Shown in pieces: positions 1-7,252 of a DNA stretch of 13,864 nt; positions within the stretch are counted from its first letter, which is position 1, and every line of letters begins with the position of its first letter. The position numbers and the translations under genes were made by a program. The stretch is taken from assembly GCA_015068055.1 (NCBI GenBank), contig SVLG01000056.1, positions 1 to 13,864 of the forward strand. The letters are read 5' to 3'. Below the pieces are notes generated by a model, which saw only the letters and a program-made list of their open reading frames with translations, was not told where the DNA came from and did not search any database. Origin of the DNA: Oscillospiraceae bacterium. GTDB lineage: Bacteria; Bacillota_A; Clostridia; Oscillospirales; Oscillospiraceae.

Positions 1-525
1 CCGCTCCACGTCGAAGTCGGCAGCCTGCAGCAGGCGCAGGAGGATGTTTTCCACGTCCTCGCCCACATAGCCGGCCTCCGTAAGGGTGGTGGCATCGGCA
101 ATGGCGAAGGGCACATCCAGCACCCGAGCCAGCGTCTGGGCAAAGAGGGTCTTGCCGCTGCCGGTGGGGCCGATGAGCAGGATATTGCTCTTCTGCAGCT
201 CCACGTCATTTTCGCGGCCAAAGCGGATACGCTTATAGTGGTTGTACACCGCCACGGAGAGGGCAATTTTCGCCCTCTCCTGGCCAATGATGTACTCATC
301 CAGAACAGCCTTGATCTCCCGGGGCTTGGGGAGTCTCCCCTCGCCGCCCCGGGCGCTGGGACGCTGGGCGATAGCCTCGCCCTCGTCCTCCATGACGATG
401 TCCATGCAAAGGCGCACGCACTCGCTGCAGATATAGGAATTGTTGCCCGCAATGAGCTTGTCCACCTCGGCCTGCGTCCGGCCGCAGAAGCTGCAGCGGA
501 TTTTTTTATCGTCGTTTCTAGCCAT
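1..525 (-). CDS. clpX: ATP-dependent Clp protease ATP-binding subunit ClpX (N-terminal 175 codons; 3' end outside window)
   Basis: AAA+ unfoldase that recognises tagged or misfolded proteins and feeds them into the ClpP chamber in the cytoplasm. The visible part starts [11 protein letters not shown] and shows the N-terminal C4 zinc-binding domain (Cys11, Cys14, Cys33, Cys36) followed by the linker and the start of the AAA+ domain. The Walker A motif GPTGSGKT lies at about residues 119-126, and the conserved [12 protein letters not shown] stretch follows. ATG at 523-525 is preceded on the minus strand by GGAGG. The gene sits 20 nt after clpP and is last in the visible tig-clpP-clpX cluster. 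It is partial only because the window ends; no defect is visible. Family usual length is about 410-430 residues, so more than half is missing. Confidence 0.97.
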   Translation of the reverse strand, partial: MARNDDKKIRCSFCGRTQAEVDKLIAGNNSYICSECVRLCMDIVMEDEGEAIAQRPSARGGEGRLPKPREIKAVLDEYIIGQERAKIALSVAVYNHYKRIRFGRENDVELQKSNILLIGPTGSGKTLFAQTLARVLDVPFAIADATTLTEAGYVGEDVENILLRLLQAADFDVER

Positions 526-545
526 GCTGTCCTCCAGAGAAATGG

Positions 546-1127
546 TTAACGCTTGTAGATCACCTTGTCGATGAGGCCGTAGGCAAGAGCCTCCTCTGCG
601 CTCATATAGTGATCACGCTCCGTGTCCAGAGCGATCTGCTCCACGGACTTGCCGGTGTTTTCCGCCAGCATTTTGTTGAGCTTTTCCCGGATCTTCAGGA
701 TCTGCTCGGCCTGGATCTTAATGTCACTGGCCTGACCCCGGCTGCCGCCGGAGGGCTGGTGGATCATGATCTCGGCATTGGGCAGAGCAATACGCTTGCC
801 CTTGGCTCCCGCCGCCAGCAGGAAGGCGCCCATGCTGGCCGCAAGACCGATGCAGATGGTGGAGACGTCCGCCTTAATATACTGCATGGTATCGTAGATA
901 GCCAGACCCGCGCTGACGCTGCCGCCGGGGGAATTGATGTAAAACTGGATGTCCTTGTCGGGGTCCTGGGCCTCCAGATACAGAAGCTGGGCCACGATCA
1001 GGGACGCGGTGGTGTCGTTGACTTCCTCCGAGAGCATGATAATGCGGTCGTTGAGAAGTCGGGAGTAGATATCATAAGAACGCTCCCCACGGGAGGTCTG
1101 CTCCACGACATACGGTACTAAACTCAT
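546..1127 (-). CDS. clpP: ATP-dependent Clp protease proteolytic subunit ClpP
   Basis: Serine peptidase forming the double heptameric ring that degrades substrates delivered by ClpX. The 193-residue product is the normal size. The catalytic triad is visible as Ser98 (in [11 protein letters not shown]), His123 (in IMIHQPSGG) and Asp172 (in ERDHYM). I chose the ATG at 1127 ([17 protein letters not shown]) rather than the in-frame ATG at 1166, because 1127 has AAGGAGG at 1138-1144 with a 10-nt gap and gives the N-terminus typical of the family; the longer form would add 13 residues ([17 protein letters not shown]) that include the translated Shine-Dalgarno region. It lies between tig (57 nt upstream) and clpX and is probably cotranscribed with both. 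Confidence 0.98.
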   Translation of the reverse strand: MSLVPYVVEQTSRGERSYDIYSRLLNDRIIMLSEEVNDTTASLIVAQLLYLEAQDPDKDIQFYINSPGGSVSAGLAIYDTMQYIKADVSTICIGLAASMGAFLLAAGAKGKRIALPNAEIMIHQPSGGSRGQASDIKIQAEQILKIREKLNKMLAENTGKSVEQIALDTERDHYMSAEEALAYGLIDKVIYKR

Positions 1128-1184
1128 TTTTGATATGCCTCCTTCCAAAAGCTTACGGGGAAGCATACCCGCTGGGCCGGAAAC

Positions 1185-2489
1185 TTATTCAGCCTCTTCG
1201 GCCTTGGGGGCTTCCTTGGGTTCCACGGCAATGCCGCTGTCGACGATGACGTTCATAGCCTTGCGGCTGACGATCTGGTCCTTGATCATCTCCACATTGA
1301 TGGCCGCGCGGACGGTGTCCACATCGATGCCGTACTGCTGGGCCAGCTCGTTGTACTCCTTCTCCAGATCCTCCTCGCTGGCCTCGATCTTCTCAGCCTC
1401 GGCGACGGCGCGGAGCAGAACCTCGGTGCGGGTCTGCTTCTCGGCAGCGCTGCGGGAGTTCTCACGGAAGGTAGCCATGTCGGTGCCGATCATCTGGACA
1501 TAGTTCTCCAGCTTCATGCCCTGAGAGGCCATGTACTGGGCATACTCATTCATGATGCCGTCCAGACGCTCCTCGATCATGCCCTGAGGAATCTCAACGG
1601 TCATGTTCTCAACGGCCTGCTCCACCAGCATGTCCTTCCAGGCGTTCTCCACGGCGCTCTGACGGCCGTCGGCCAGACGCTTGCGGCTGGCTTCACGCAT
1701 TTCGGCGAGAGTGTCATAGTCGTGATCCTTGGCAAACTCGTCGTCCAGCTCGGGCAGGATTTCTTCCTTAACCTCGTTGCACTTCACGTGGAAGACAACG
1801 TCCTTGCCGGCCAGATGCTCAACGTAGTTCTCGGGGAAGGTGATGTCGATATCGCGCTCCTCGCCGGCCTTGATGCCAACGAGCTTCTCCTCGAAGCCGG
1901 GCACGAAGGTGCCGGAGCCGAGACCCAGGTTGTAGCCGTCGGCGGTGCCGCCGTCAAAGGGAACGCCCTCGCGAGTGCCAACGTAGTCGATGTTCACGGT
2001 GTCGCCTTCCTTGGCCTCGCGCTCCACGGTCTGGATACGGCCGTTCTGCTTGCGCTGGCGCTCGATGTCGGCGTCAACCTCTTCGTCGCTGACGGTCACG
2101 GTGACCTTCTCGGCCTCAAGACCCTTATACTGACCCAGAGTGGTCTCGGGCCACACGTCGACCTTGTAAGACAGGACCAGACCGGTCTCCTCGGTAACTT
2201 CAACGTTCTCAATGGCGGGACGGCCGACCACGTTCAGCTTCTCCTGCTCCACGGCAAAGGCAAAGGCCTCGGGAGCGGCGTCGTTCATGGCGTCGTCGTA
2301 GAAAACTTCCTTACCGTACATGCCCTCGATGACCATGCGGGGGGCGCGGCCCTTACGGAAGCCGGTGACCATGATCTTGCTCTTGTTCTTCTTGTACGCC
2401 TCGTTGACGTACTTCTCGAACTCGGCAGCATCCAGACGGACTTCGAAGGTAACGGTGTTCTTCTCGCGGGCGGCGTTGGTAACAATCAT
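1185..2489 (-). CDS. tig: Trigger factor, ribosome-associated peptidyl-prolyl isomerase chaperone
   Basis: Ribosome-bound chaperone that meets nascent chains at the exit tunnel. The 434-residue length is typical. The N-terminal ribosome-binding domain (about 1-115) carries the signature GFRKGRAP with Phe44-Arg45-Lys46 in the known L23-contact position. The FKBP-like isomerase domain spans about 162-242 (GDTVNIDYVGT through GKDVVFHV). The rest is the helical SurA-like chaperone domain, ending in an Ala/Glu/Lys-rich tail. ATG is preceded by GAGGAG. It is first gene of tig-clpP-clpX, with a strong promoter at 2550-2578. Coupling the folding chaperone with the ClpXP protease is a common arrangement in Firmicutes and Proteobacteria. 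Confidence 0.98.
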   Translation of the reverse strand: MIVTNAAREKNTVTFEVRLDAAEFEKYVNEAYKKNKSKIMVTGFRKGRAPRMVIEGMYGKEVFYDDAMNDAAPEAFAFAVEQEKLNVVGRPAIENVEVTEETGLVLSYKVDVWPETTLGQYKGLEAEKVTVTVSDEEVDADIERQRKQNGRIQTVEREAKEGDTVNIDYVGTREGVPFDGGTADGYNLGLGSGTFVPGFEEKLVGIKAGEERDIDITFPENYVEHLAGKDVVFHVKCNEVKEEILPELDDEFAKDHDYDTLAEMREASRKRLADGRQSAVENAWKDMLVEQAVENMTVEIPQGMIEERLDGIMNEYAQYMASQGMKLENYVQMIGTDMATFRENSRSAAEKQTRTEVLLRAVAEAEKIEASEEDLEKEYNELAQQYGIDVDTVRAAINVEMIKDQIVSRKAMNVIVDSGIAVEPKEAPKAEEAE

Positions 2490-2549
2490 TGTGGGTTTAC
2501 TCCTCTCTATATTTCAGCAAAACTGAATGTTCTAATTTGAAGCCGTACT

Positions 2550-2578
2550 ATTATAGCAAAGGCTTTCCTAAATTGCAA
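2550..2578 (-). promoter_or_regulatory. Sigma-A promoter of tig-clpP-clpX
   Basis: On the minus strand, TTGCAA (2573-2578), a 17-nt spacer, and a consensus TATAAT (2550-2555). It lies in the 96-bp gap after the phosphoesterase gene, so the tig operon is separately transcribed. The predicted leader contains a small inverted repeat, TTCAG (2513-2517) and CTGAA (2523-2527). No CIRCE or CtsR-like operator was recognised. Confidence 0.8.
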
Positions 2579-2585
2579 TCATCAT

Positions 2586-3275
2586 TTAGCGGATTTTGGC
2601 AGGGATAAAATCAAGAAAATCGGCGGAAACAAGGCGATGGTGGGTATTTTCCAGCATTCCGCGGAAAGCGGCATAGCAGCCCTTGCCGTGGATATGCCCG
2701 CTGCTGCACTCGCTGACCCCGTAATTTGACAGAAGCTCCAGAATTCCCTCGCAGCGGTAGTTCTGGAAAACCGGCGGGTAATGCAGAAAAACCAGCTTTT
2801 CCCGCTCCCCGGCTGCCTTCAGCGACATCTCAAGACGGCCGATCTCCCGCTTCATGATCTTCTCGTCGTGGGCTCCGCCCCGCTCTTCCTCGAAAAACCA
2901 GCCACGGGTGCCGCAGAGGGCAATATCTTCGTAATAAAGACAGTTGTTGTGAAGAATGCTCAGATTGGTAAGGGCGTGCTTTTCAAAAAAAGCGTTCATC
3001 TTGCTGGCCGTTTCCCACCAGTAATCATGGTTTCCCTTGACAAGGATCTTTTTGCCGGGCAGTTCGTTGAGAAGCTGAAAGTCCGGCAGCGCCTCCTCAA
3101 GACTCATGCCCCAACTGGTGTCGCCGCAGAGAACGATCGTGTCCTTGTCGGAAAGCTCCGAAAAAGCCGCACGGATCTTGTCCGTATAGCCAACCCAGCG
3201 CCCGCCGAAAAAGGCCATGTCCTTTTCCGCGTTGCCCAGCGCCAGATGCAGATCGCCTATGGCATAAAGAGACAA
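2586..3275 (-). CDS. Calcineurin-like metallophosphoesterase (predicted phosphohydrolase), TTG start
   Basis: A cytosolic predicted phosphoesterase of unknown substrate. The dimetal-site motifs occur in the right order: GDLHL (Asp8, His10), GDTSW (Asp52), GNHDYWW (Asn82, His83), HYPP (His165) and GHIHG (His194, His196). The 229-residue length fits the stand-alone bacterial family. An ATG at 3299 would add eight residues, but it has no ribosome binding site, and the translated extension covers a perfect AAGGAGG (3284-3290) lying 8 nt before a TTG at 3273-3275. I therefore start at TTG, which also places the first beta strand (SLYAIGDLH) at the N-terminus as in homologues. It is divergent from the DUF1540 gene. 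No signal peptide or membrane segment is seen. Function is not assigned beyond the fold. Confidence 0.9.
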   Translation of the reverse strand: MSLYAIGDLHLALGNAEKDMAFFGGRWVGYTDKIRAAFSELSDKDTIVLCGDTSWGMSLEEALPDFQLLNELPGKKILVKGNHDYWWETASKMNAFFEKHALTNLSILHNNCLYYEDIALCGTRGWFFEEERGGAHDEKIMKREIGRLEMSLKAAGEREKLVFLHYPPVFQNYRCEGILELLSNYGVSECSSGHIHGKGCYAAFRGMLENTHHRLVSADFLDFIPAKIR

Positions 3276-3322
3276 GTTCTCCCCCTCCTTTCGCCGCATA
3301 TCACGGATACTGTTGTGGAATA

Positions 3323-3343
3323 CTGAAAGCGAAACACTTTCAG
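3323..3343 (+). promoter_or_regulatory. Inverted repeat just upstream of the DUF1540 ribosome binding site
   Basis: CTGAAAG (3323-3329) and CTTTCAG (3337-3343) are perfect inverted arms with a 7-nt loop. The right arm abuts the Shine-Dalgarno GGGAGG (3343-3348), sharing its first G. As RNA this would be a hairpin at the initiation region; as DNA it could be an operator in the divergent gap. Which is true cannot be told from sequence. Confidence 0.45.
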
Positions 3344-3355
3344 GGAGGTAATAAA

Positions 3356-3529
3356 ATGAACACTAAGAACGACTGCTGCAACCAGAGCATCGGCTGCAGC
3401 GTGAAGGAATGCCGCTTCCACACCGCTCAGAACCTCTGCAACGCCCGGAGCATCTACGTGGAAAACGAAAACGCCCATCGCAAGGGTGAAACCTTCTGCG
3501 CCACCTTCGAGAGCAAGAACAGTCTCTGA
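3356..3529 (+). CDS. Small Cys-rich DUF1540-type protein (57 residues)
   Basis: ATG at 3356 with GGGAGGT seven nt upstream opens a 57-codon frame ending in TGA at 3527-3529. The product begins MNTKNDCCNQSIGCSVKEC and carries Cys at 7, 8, 14, 19, 28 and 48. The spacing and the pattern (I-x-C-x-V-x-x-C, then a later Cys followed by Ala and a short I-x-V strand) match DUF1540, a small domain common in clostridia and probably metal-binding; its role is unknown. It is a single-gene unit, divergent from the phosphoesterase and convergent with yraN. An inverted repeat directly precedes the ribosome binding site (see separate entry). No convincing sigma-A promoter was found in the 80-bp divergent gap. 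Confidence 0.8.
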   Translation: MNTKNDCCNQSIGCSVKECRFHTAQNLCNARSIYVENENAHRKGETFCATFESKNSL

Positions 3530-3535
3530 GCATCC

Positions 3536-3551
3536 GCGGGGCATGCCCCGC
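3536..3551. terminator. Possible bidirectional terminator between convergent DUF1540 and yraN
   Basis: A perfect 16-bp GC-rich palindrome (GCGGGGCATGCCCCGC) fills the 22-bp gap between the two convergent stop codons. The position fits a shared terminator, but neither side has a T-tract, so intrinsic termination is doubtful. Confidence 0.35.
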
Positions 3552-3917
3552 TTACATAGCATCGAATGCGTTTTCCCAGTGGCGAATTTCAACGTCTCCT
3601 TCCACCCCGTGGGGAGCATAGACCTCAATGACATCAAAGCGCGGCTGCTTCTTTGTGGGATGCTGCTGCAGCCATTGCTCCGCCGCCAGAATGACTTTCT
3701 GCTGTTTGTGTCGGGTAACAAACTCCCGTGCCTCAGCAAAATCAGCGTTTTTCCGGAGTTTCACCTCCGCAAAAACAAGAAAGCTGCGGTTCTCGCAAAT
3801 TATGTCAACCTCTCCGAAACGGGTGGTAAAGTTCATGGCCAGAATCTTCCAGCCCTTCCGCCGCAGCGCTTCCGCCGCCTTCGCCTCACCGAAGCGGCCC
3901 AGCAGGCGCTTATCCAT
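3552..3917 (-). CDS. yraN: YraN/UPF0102 family predicted endonuclease-fold protein
   Basis: A 121-residue protein of the UPF0102 family, a restriction-endonuclease-like fold found in most bacteria, with a role still poorly defined. The family core is visible: N-terminal GRFGEAKAAEAL helix, FGEVDII (Glu36, Asp38) and FAEVKLR (Glu51, Lys53), which correspond to the D/E-x-K nuclease arrangement. The ATG overlaps the rnhB stop by one base (TGATG at 3915-3919), so translation is probably coupled. It is last in lepB-ylqF-rnhB-yraN. Adjacency with rnhB is conserved in many bacteria and hints at nucleic-acid processing, but that is inference. Confidence 0.92.
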   Translation of the reverse strand: MDKRLLGRFGEAKAAEALRRKGWKILAMNFTTRFGEVDIICENRSFLVFAEVKLRKNADFAEAREFVTRHKQQKVILAAEQWLQQHPTKKQPRFDVIEVYAPHGVEGDVEIRHWENAFDAM

Positions 3918-4519
3918 CAGTGCATCTTTCTCAGATAGGTGGGACGATGCACCGGGGAGGGGCCATGCTCACGGAGAGCCGCATAGTGGGCAGCGGTACC
4001 GTAGCCCTTGTGCTTTTCAAACCCGTACTGGGGATATTCCTCCGCAAGGGAGAGCATCAGACGGTCACGGCTGACCTTGGCCAGAATGGAAGCCGCAGCA
4101 ATGGAGGCGCAACGCTGGTCGCCCTTGATCACCTTTATGGCCTCCACAGGTAATTCGTTCTTATCGTTGCCGTCTACAAGGGCCAGCACCGGCTTTGGTT
4201 CCAGTTCCTCAATGGCGCGGGCCATGGCCAGATAGGTGGCGCCCTTGATGTTCAGCTCCTCGATCTCCTCTACGGTGGCAAAGGCGATGGCAAAGCTCTC
4301 GGCCTGCTCACAGATCAGGTCAAAAAGCTCTTCCCGCTTCTTCTCCGTGAGCTTCTTGGAGTCATTGAGACCGGGAATTTCCAGCCCTTCGGGCAGGATC
4401 ACCGCCGCGGCGCACACAGGGCCTGCCAGCGGGCCGCGCCCGGCCTCATCCACCCCGCAGAAGGGGCGCTTTTCCCCGGCGAGTTCCCGCTCATATTCGT
4501 ACATATTGCATTCATCCAT
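3917..4519 (-). CDS. rnhB: Ribonuclease HII
   Basis: Cleaves the RNA strand of RNA/DNA hybrids and starts removal of misincorporated ribonucleotides from DNA. The acidic active site is visible: Asp24-Glu25 in CGVDEAGRGPLAGP, Asp116 in ALVDG, and Asp134 in KGDQRCASIAAASILAKVSRD. The C-terminal KHKGYGTAAH and the end GPSPVHRPTYLRKMH are typical. The 200-residue size is normal. ATG at 4517-4519 is one base after the ylqF stop and has a GGAGAG element upstream; an internal ATG at 4504 is possible but would only trim five residues. It overlaps yraN by one base at its 3' end. Confidence 0.97.
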   Translation of the reverse strand: MDECNMYEYERELAGEKRPFCGVDEAGRGPLAGPVCAAAVILPEGLEIPGLNDSKKLTEKKREELFDLICEQAESFAIAFATVEEIEELNIKGATYLAMARAIEELEPKPVLALVDGNDKNELPVEAIKVIKGDQRCASIAAASILAKVSRDRLMLSLAEEYPQYGFEKHKGYGTAAHYAALREHGPSPVHRPTYLRKMH

Positions 4520-4520
4520 A

Positions 4521-5378
4521 TTACGGTCTCTCCAACGTCACATTACCCAGTTTGCCGCCCCGGAATTCGTCCAGCAGAATGTGGGCCATACGCTCGGTGT
4601 CCACTTCACCGCCGGAGATGAGGAAGCCGCGCTTGCGGGCGGCCATCCGCAAAAGCTCATAGCCGTCGCAGTCGTCGGGCACTTCAAACTTATACCGGCC
4701 CTCGATGGCACCGGGGTACTGTTCCCGCAGCCGTTCCAGCAGCTTGAGCGCCACCAGTTCAATGTCGAGGATGTTATCATTGATGGCCCCCGTCCAGGCC
4801 AGAGCAAGGCCGGTTTCCGGAGTGTCCAGCTTGGGCCAGAGGATACCCGGGGTATCCAGCAGCTGGATGCCGTTGTGAAGGTTGATCCACTGCTTGCCGC
4901 GGGTGACGCCGGGCTTGTCTCCGGCCAGAGCGGCCTTACGCCCGGCCAGACGGTTAATGAAGCTGGACTTGCCCACATTGGGGATGCCCAACACCATGAA
5001 GCGGAGCATGCGCCCCACCTGCCCCTTGGCTTCGCTGCGTTCGATGAGTTCTTTGAGGAGGCCGCGGGCTGCGTTGGGGAAAGCGTTAACGCCCTTGCCG
5101 CTCTTGCAGTCGGTTTCCAGCACGGCCATACCCTGCTCCTCCAGCGCACGGCGCCAGAGCGCAGTAACCTTACTGTCTGCCTGATCGCAGCGGTTGAGGA
5201 TCACCATGCGGGGCTTATTGACGCAAAGCTTGTCAATATCCGGGTTGCGACTGGATTCGGGGATGCGGGCATCCCGGATCTCCACCACGGCGTCCACCAG
5301 ACGGAGGTCCTCCTCCATCTGACGGACGGCCTTTTTCATATGCCCCGGGTACCAGTTGATAGCAGGATTCTCACTCAT
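4521..5378 (-). CDS. ylqF: Ribosome biogenesis GTPase YlqF/RbgA
   Basis: Circularly permuted GTPase needed for late 50S subunit assembly. The N-terminus INWYPGHMKKA is the family hallmark. The GTP motifs come in permuted order: G4 as N62-R-C-D65, G5 near SGK (93-95), G1 as GIPNVGKSS (131-139), G2 Thr159 in KPGVTRG, and G3 as DTPG (175-178). The usual G4 is NKxD; here Lys is Arg. The 285-residue length fits. The start ATG overlaps the lepB stop in an ATGA arrangement (5375-5378), so translation is likely coupled. Its place between lepB and rnhB is the classic Firmicutes order. Confidence 0.96.
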   Translation of the reverse strand: MSENPAINWYPGHMKKAVRQMEEDLRLVDAVVEIRDARIPESSRNPDIDKLCVNKPRMVILNRCDQADSKVTALWRRALEEQGMAVLETDCKSGKGVNAFPNAARGLLKELIERSEAKGQVGRMLRFMVLGIPNVGKSSFINRLAGRKAALAGDKPGVTRGKQWINLHNGIQLLDTPGILWPKLDTPETGLALAWTGAINDNILDIELVALKLLERLREQYPGAIEGRYKFEVPDDCDGYELLRMAARKRGFLISGGEVDTERMAHILLDEFRGGKLGNVTLERP

Positions 5379-5995
5379 CGGATCACCCCAATCCGGCCAA
5401 AGTCGCTCTTGCCGCTGTCGATATCCTTGCCCGGGTAGATCAGCAGGAAGGCCCGGCCCATGACATAGCGGTTATCCACACAGCCGATGTGTTCGTCACG
5501 GCTGTCCTGAGAGCCGTTGCGGTTGTCGCCAAGAACGAAGATATGTCCTTCCGGCACCACAACCCCGCCGATATCCTTCTCAACAAGGGCGTTAAAGTCC
5601 AGCGTGCGCATAGGAAGCATCTCCAGATGCACATAGGGCTCATCCAGCGGCACATCGTCCACATAGACAATGCCCCGCTCAAAGTCCATCTTCACCACCT
5701 GACCCTCGGTGGCAATGACACGCTTTACAATGGGGTCCTTGCTGAAACTCAGCTTACGCAGCACCACAATGTCCCCAGCCTCCGGCTCGTAAAAGAGGTT
5801 GGAGATGAGGATGCGATCCCCGTTTTCCAGCGTGTTGATCATGGAGGTGCCCTCCACGCCCACAACGCGTACACCGAAGGTAAAAACCAAAACACAGGTT
5901 ACCAGCGCCAGCACCACCGACTCAATCCAGTCAAAGGTATTGCCCCGCCGCTCCCGCATTTTCCGCTTTCTCTTTTCCACATATTCCGGTCTCAT
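5375..5995 (-). CDS. lepB: Signal peptidase I
   Basis: Membrane serine protease that removes signal peptides from exported preproteins. A short basic cytoplasmic tail (about 1-20) precedes one membrane segment (about 23-45), and the catalytic domain is extracytoplasmic. Nucleophile Ser51 is in VEGTSM, general base Lys91 is in IVKRVIA, and the FVLGDNRNGSQDSR box is present. The 206-residue length is typical of the Gram-positive SipS type. ATG is preceded by AAGGAAGG. It is first of lepB-ylqF-rnhB-yraN, with its own promoter beyond the rplS terminator. Confidence 0.96.
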   Translation of the reverse strand: MRPEYVEKRKRKMRERRGNTFDWIESVVLALVTCVLVFTFGVRVVGVEGTSMINTLENGDRILISNLFYEPEAGDIVVLRKLSFSKDPIVKRVIATEGQVVKMDFERGIVYVDDVPLDEPYVHLEMLPMRTLDFNALVEKDIGGVVVPEGHIFVLGDNRNGSQDSRDEHIGCVDNRYVMGRAFLLIYPGKDIDSGKSDFGRIGVIR

Positions 5996-6030
5996 GTTGT
6001 ACCTTCCTTATAAACACATGGTAACAAGGT

Positions 6031-6060
6031 ATTATATACCAAATGGTATTCATTCCGCAA
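6031..6060 (-). promoter_or_regulatory. Sigma-A promoter of lepB-ylqF-rnhB-yraN with overlapping inverted repeats
   Basis: On the minus strand, TTGCGG (6055-6060), an 18-nt spacer and a perfect TATAAT (6031-6036). The spacer and -10 region hold alternating 5-mers on the plus strand: GGTAT (6028-6032), ATACC (6036-6040), GGTAT (6045-6049). The last two extend to a perfect 6-bp inverted repeat with a 2-nt centre (6036-6049). This is a plausible operator. Confidence 0.7.
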
Positions 6061-6064
6061 CTAT

Positions 6065-6098
6065 AAAAAAGAGACGTCCGATCGGACGTCTCTTTTTT
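6065..6098. terminator. Bidirectional intrinsic terminator after rplS
   Basis: A perfect 16-bp inverted repeat: A6-GAGACGTCCG (6065-6080), 2-nt centre AT, and CGGACGTCTC-T6 (6083-6098). On the minus strand it follows the rplS stop by 16 nt and ends in six T. It separates rplS from the lepB unit. Confidence 0.92.
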
Positions 6099-6114
6099 AT
6101 GACATAAGCCAAAA

Positions 6115-6459
6115 TTACTTGATGAGCTCCTTGACCTTGGCCTTCTTGCCCACGCGGTCACGCAGGTAGTACAGCTTGGCGCGGCGCACCTTACCGTAAC
6201 GGATAGCCTGGACGGACACGATGGTGGGAGAATGCACGGGGAAGACCTTCTCGCAGCCCACGCCGTAGGAGATACGACGAACGGTGATGGTCTCGTTGAT
6301 GCCGCCGTGCTTGCGGGCGATGATGGTGCCCTCGAACACCTGGTTACGCTCACGGTTGCCTTCCTTGACGCGGATGGTGACACGGACGGTGTCGCCCACG
6401 TTCATCTCGGGCAGTTCGGGCTTCATGTACTTCGCGGTAAGAGTCTGAATGAGGTCCAT
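6115..6459 (-). CDS. rplS: 50S ribosomal protein L19
   Basis: Structural protein of the large subunit near the 30S interface. The 114-residue product has the family features [50 protein letters not shown] and a C-terminal [20 protein letters not shown] is preceded by AAGGAAGG. It has its own promoter (6548-6576) and a strong terminator directly after it. In many Firmicutes rplS ends the rpsP-rimM-trmD cluster; here those genes are absent and the upstream neighbour is the DUF2344 gene, while downstream lepB-ylqF-rnhB keeps its usual position. Confidence 0.97.
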   Translation of the reverse strand: MDLIQTLTAKYMKPELPEMNVGDTVRVTIRVKEGNRERNQVFEGTIIARKHGGINETITVRRISYGVGCEKVFPVHSPTIVSVQAIRYGKVRRAKLYYLRDRVGKKAKVKELIK

Positions 6460-6541
6460 AATAAATCCTTCCTTTTCTAAAGACGTTCTTACCGTACAGC
6501 CACGGCAGCGGACCGCCTTGATACCCCTGCTCTACGCAGGC
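6460..6541 (-). promoter_or_regulatory. Structured 5' leader of rplS (possible L19-type autoregulatory leader)
   Basis: About 80 nt lie between the predicted start of transcription and the rplS ATG. Two short hairpins can be drawn: CCTGC/GCAGG (6526-6530 with 6536-6540) and CCGT/ACGG (6492-6495 with 6502-6505). L19 leaders are known upstream of rplS in Firmicutes. I cannot confirm a match to that family by eye, so this is a candidate only. Confidence 0.35.
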
Positions 6542-6547
6542 CATAAG

Positions 6548-6576
6548 ATATTAGCACAAAATATTGTGGGATGCAA
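6548..6576 (-). promoter_or_regulatory. Sigma-A promoter of rplS
   Basis: On the minus strand, TTGCAT (6571-6576), 17-nt spacer, TAATAT (6548-6553). The spacer contains a short inverted repeat CACAA/TTGTG (6555-6559 and 6564-6568). Confidence 0.7.
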
Positions 6577-6592
6577 GACCTTTTTTGCCTTT

Positions 6593-7252
6593 TCAGCGGA
6601 AAATTTTATAATCCTCCCGCAGAAACTCCACGCGCCTGCAATGCTGGTTCTTCGGCGCCAGCTCCGGGGCATTTTCCGCCACGGCTTTCGCCAGAAGCTC
6701 CGGCTTCACCACAGGCTCGGCAGCGCTGACGAGGCAATCCACCTGGATATGGCTTCCCTCCGCATAAAAGCTGAGGTTCATGATATGGGGCAGCAGATCA
6801 AAGGGCCCCTCCCCTCTTTTGGTACGGCGCTGCACAATAAGCTCCGCGCCCTCAAAGAGCGTGGCCACGGCATCCAGCTTCTCAACATCCACCTCGTCTC
6901 CATATTCCCAGATGCACTGCACCCGGAGCCACTTGAGATCGGCAGGTTTAGCTCCCTCTTCCCAAACGTCGGTTACCTCAATGCCCTCGGGCATGGCGGC
7001 GGTGAGCCGGGCGGGCAGAGTCGCAAGGTCCAGTTCTTCGCGGACACGGATGTCCGCCAGCTGGCAAAGACTCTCGGTACCTACAGAAAGGGGCAGCAGG
7101 ATGGATATCTGCGCGTGGGGATTGAAGCCCTCGCTGTATTTAATAGGTATACCCGCACGGTTCATGGCCCGCTGGAGCATACGCATCATGTCCAGATGGG
7201 AAATCCACTGGGCACGGCCGGTCTGGGTAAAGGAAATACGCAGCTTATCCAT
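6593..7252 (-). CDS. TIGR03936/DUF2344 family radical SAM-associated protein
   Basis: A 219-residue protein of the DUF2344 family, which is nearly always found fused or adjacent to the radical SAM protein encoded just upstream. Recognisable segments are the N-terminal RISFTQTGRAQWISHLDMMR, then RAMNRAGIPIKYSEGFNPHAQISILLPLSVGTES. The ATG at 7250-7252 lies inside the end of the radical SAM gene (8-nt overlap), with AAGGAGG eight nt before it, so the two are one translational unit. The biochemical role of the pair is not established; the name of this partner describes context only. No terminator is evident before the rplS promoter. Confidence 0.9.
   Translation of the reverse strand: MDKLRISFTQTGRAQWISHLDMMRMLQRAMNRAGIPIKYSEGFNPHAQISILLPLSVGTESLCQLADIRVREELDLATLPARLTAAMPEGIEVTDVWEEGAKPADLKWLRVQCIWEYGDEVDVEKLDAVATLFEGAELIVQRRTKRGEGPFDLLPHIMNLSFYAEGSHIQVDCLVSAAEPVVKPELLAKAVAENAPELAPKNQHCRRVEFLREDYKIFR

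Noticed and set aside
1722..2540. A 272-codon plus-strand open frame
   Set aside because: Antisense to tig; low-complexity Leu/Val/Gly-rich translation with no ribosome binding site.
3276..3299. ATG start at 3299 for the phosphoesterase
   Set aside because: It would translate the AAGGAGG that serves the TTG at 3275, has no ribosome binding site of its own, and adds eight residues before the first beta strand.
3257..3739. A 160-codon minus-strand frame across the DUF1540 gene and yraN
   Set aside because: It is in the wrong frame for yraN and opposes the DUF1540 gene, both of which have family motifs and ribosome binding sites.
4236..5438. A 400-codon plus-strand open frame
   Set aside because: It is antisense to rbgA and the end of lepB, whose motifs are unmistakable; the translation has no recognisable domain and reflects GC-rich codon bias.
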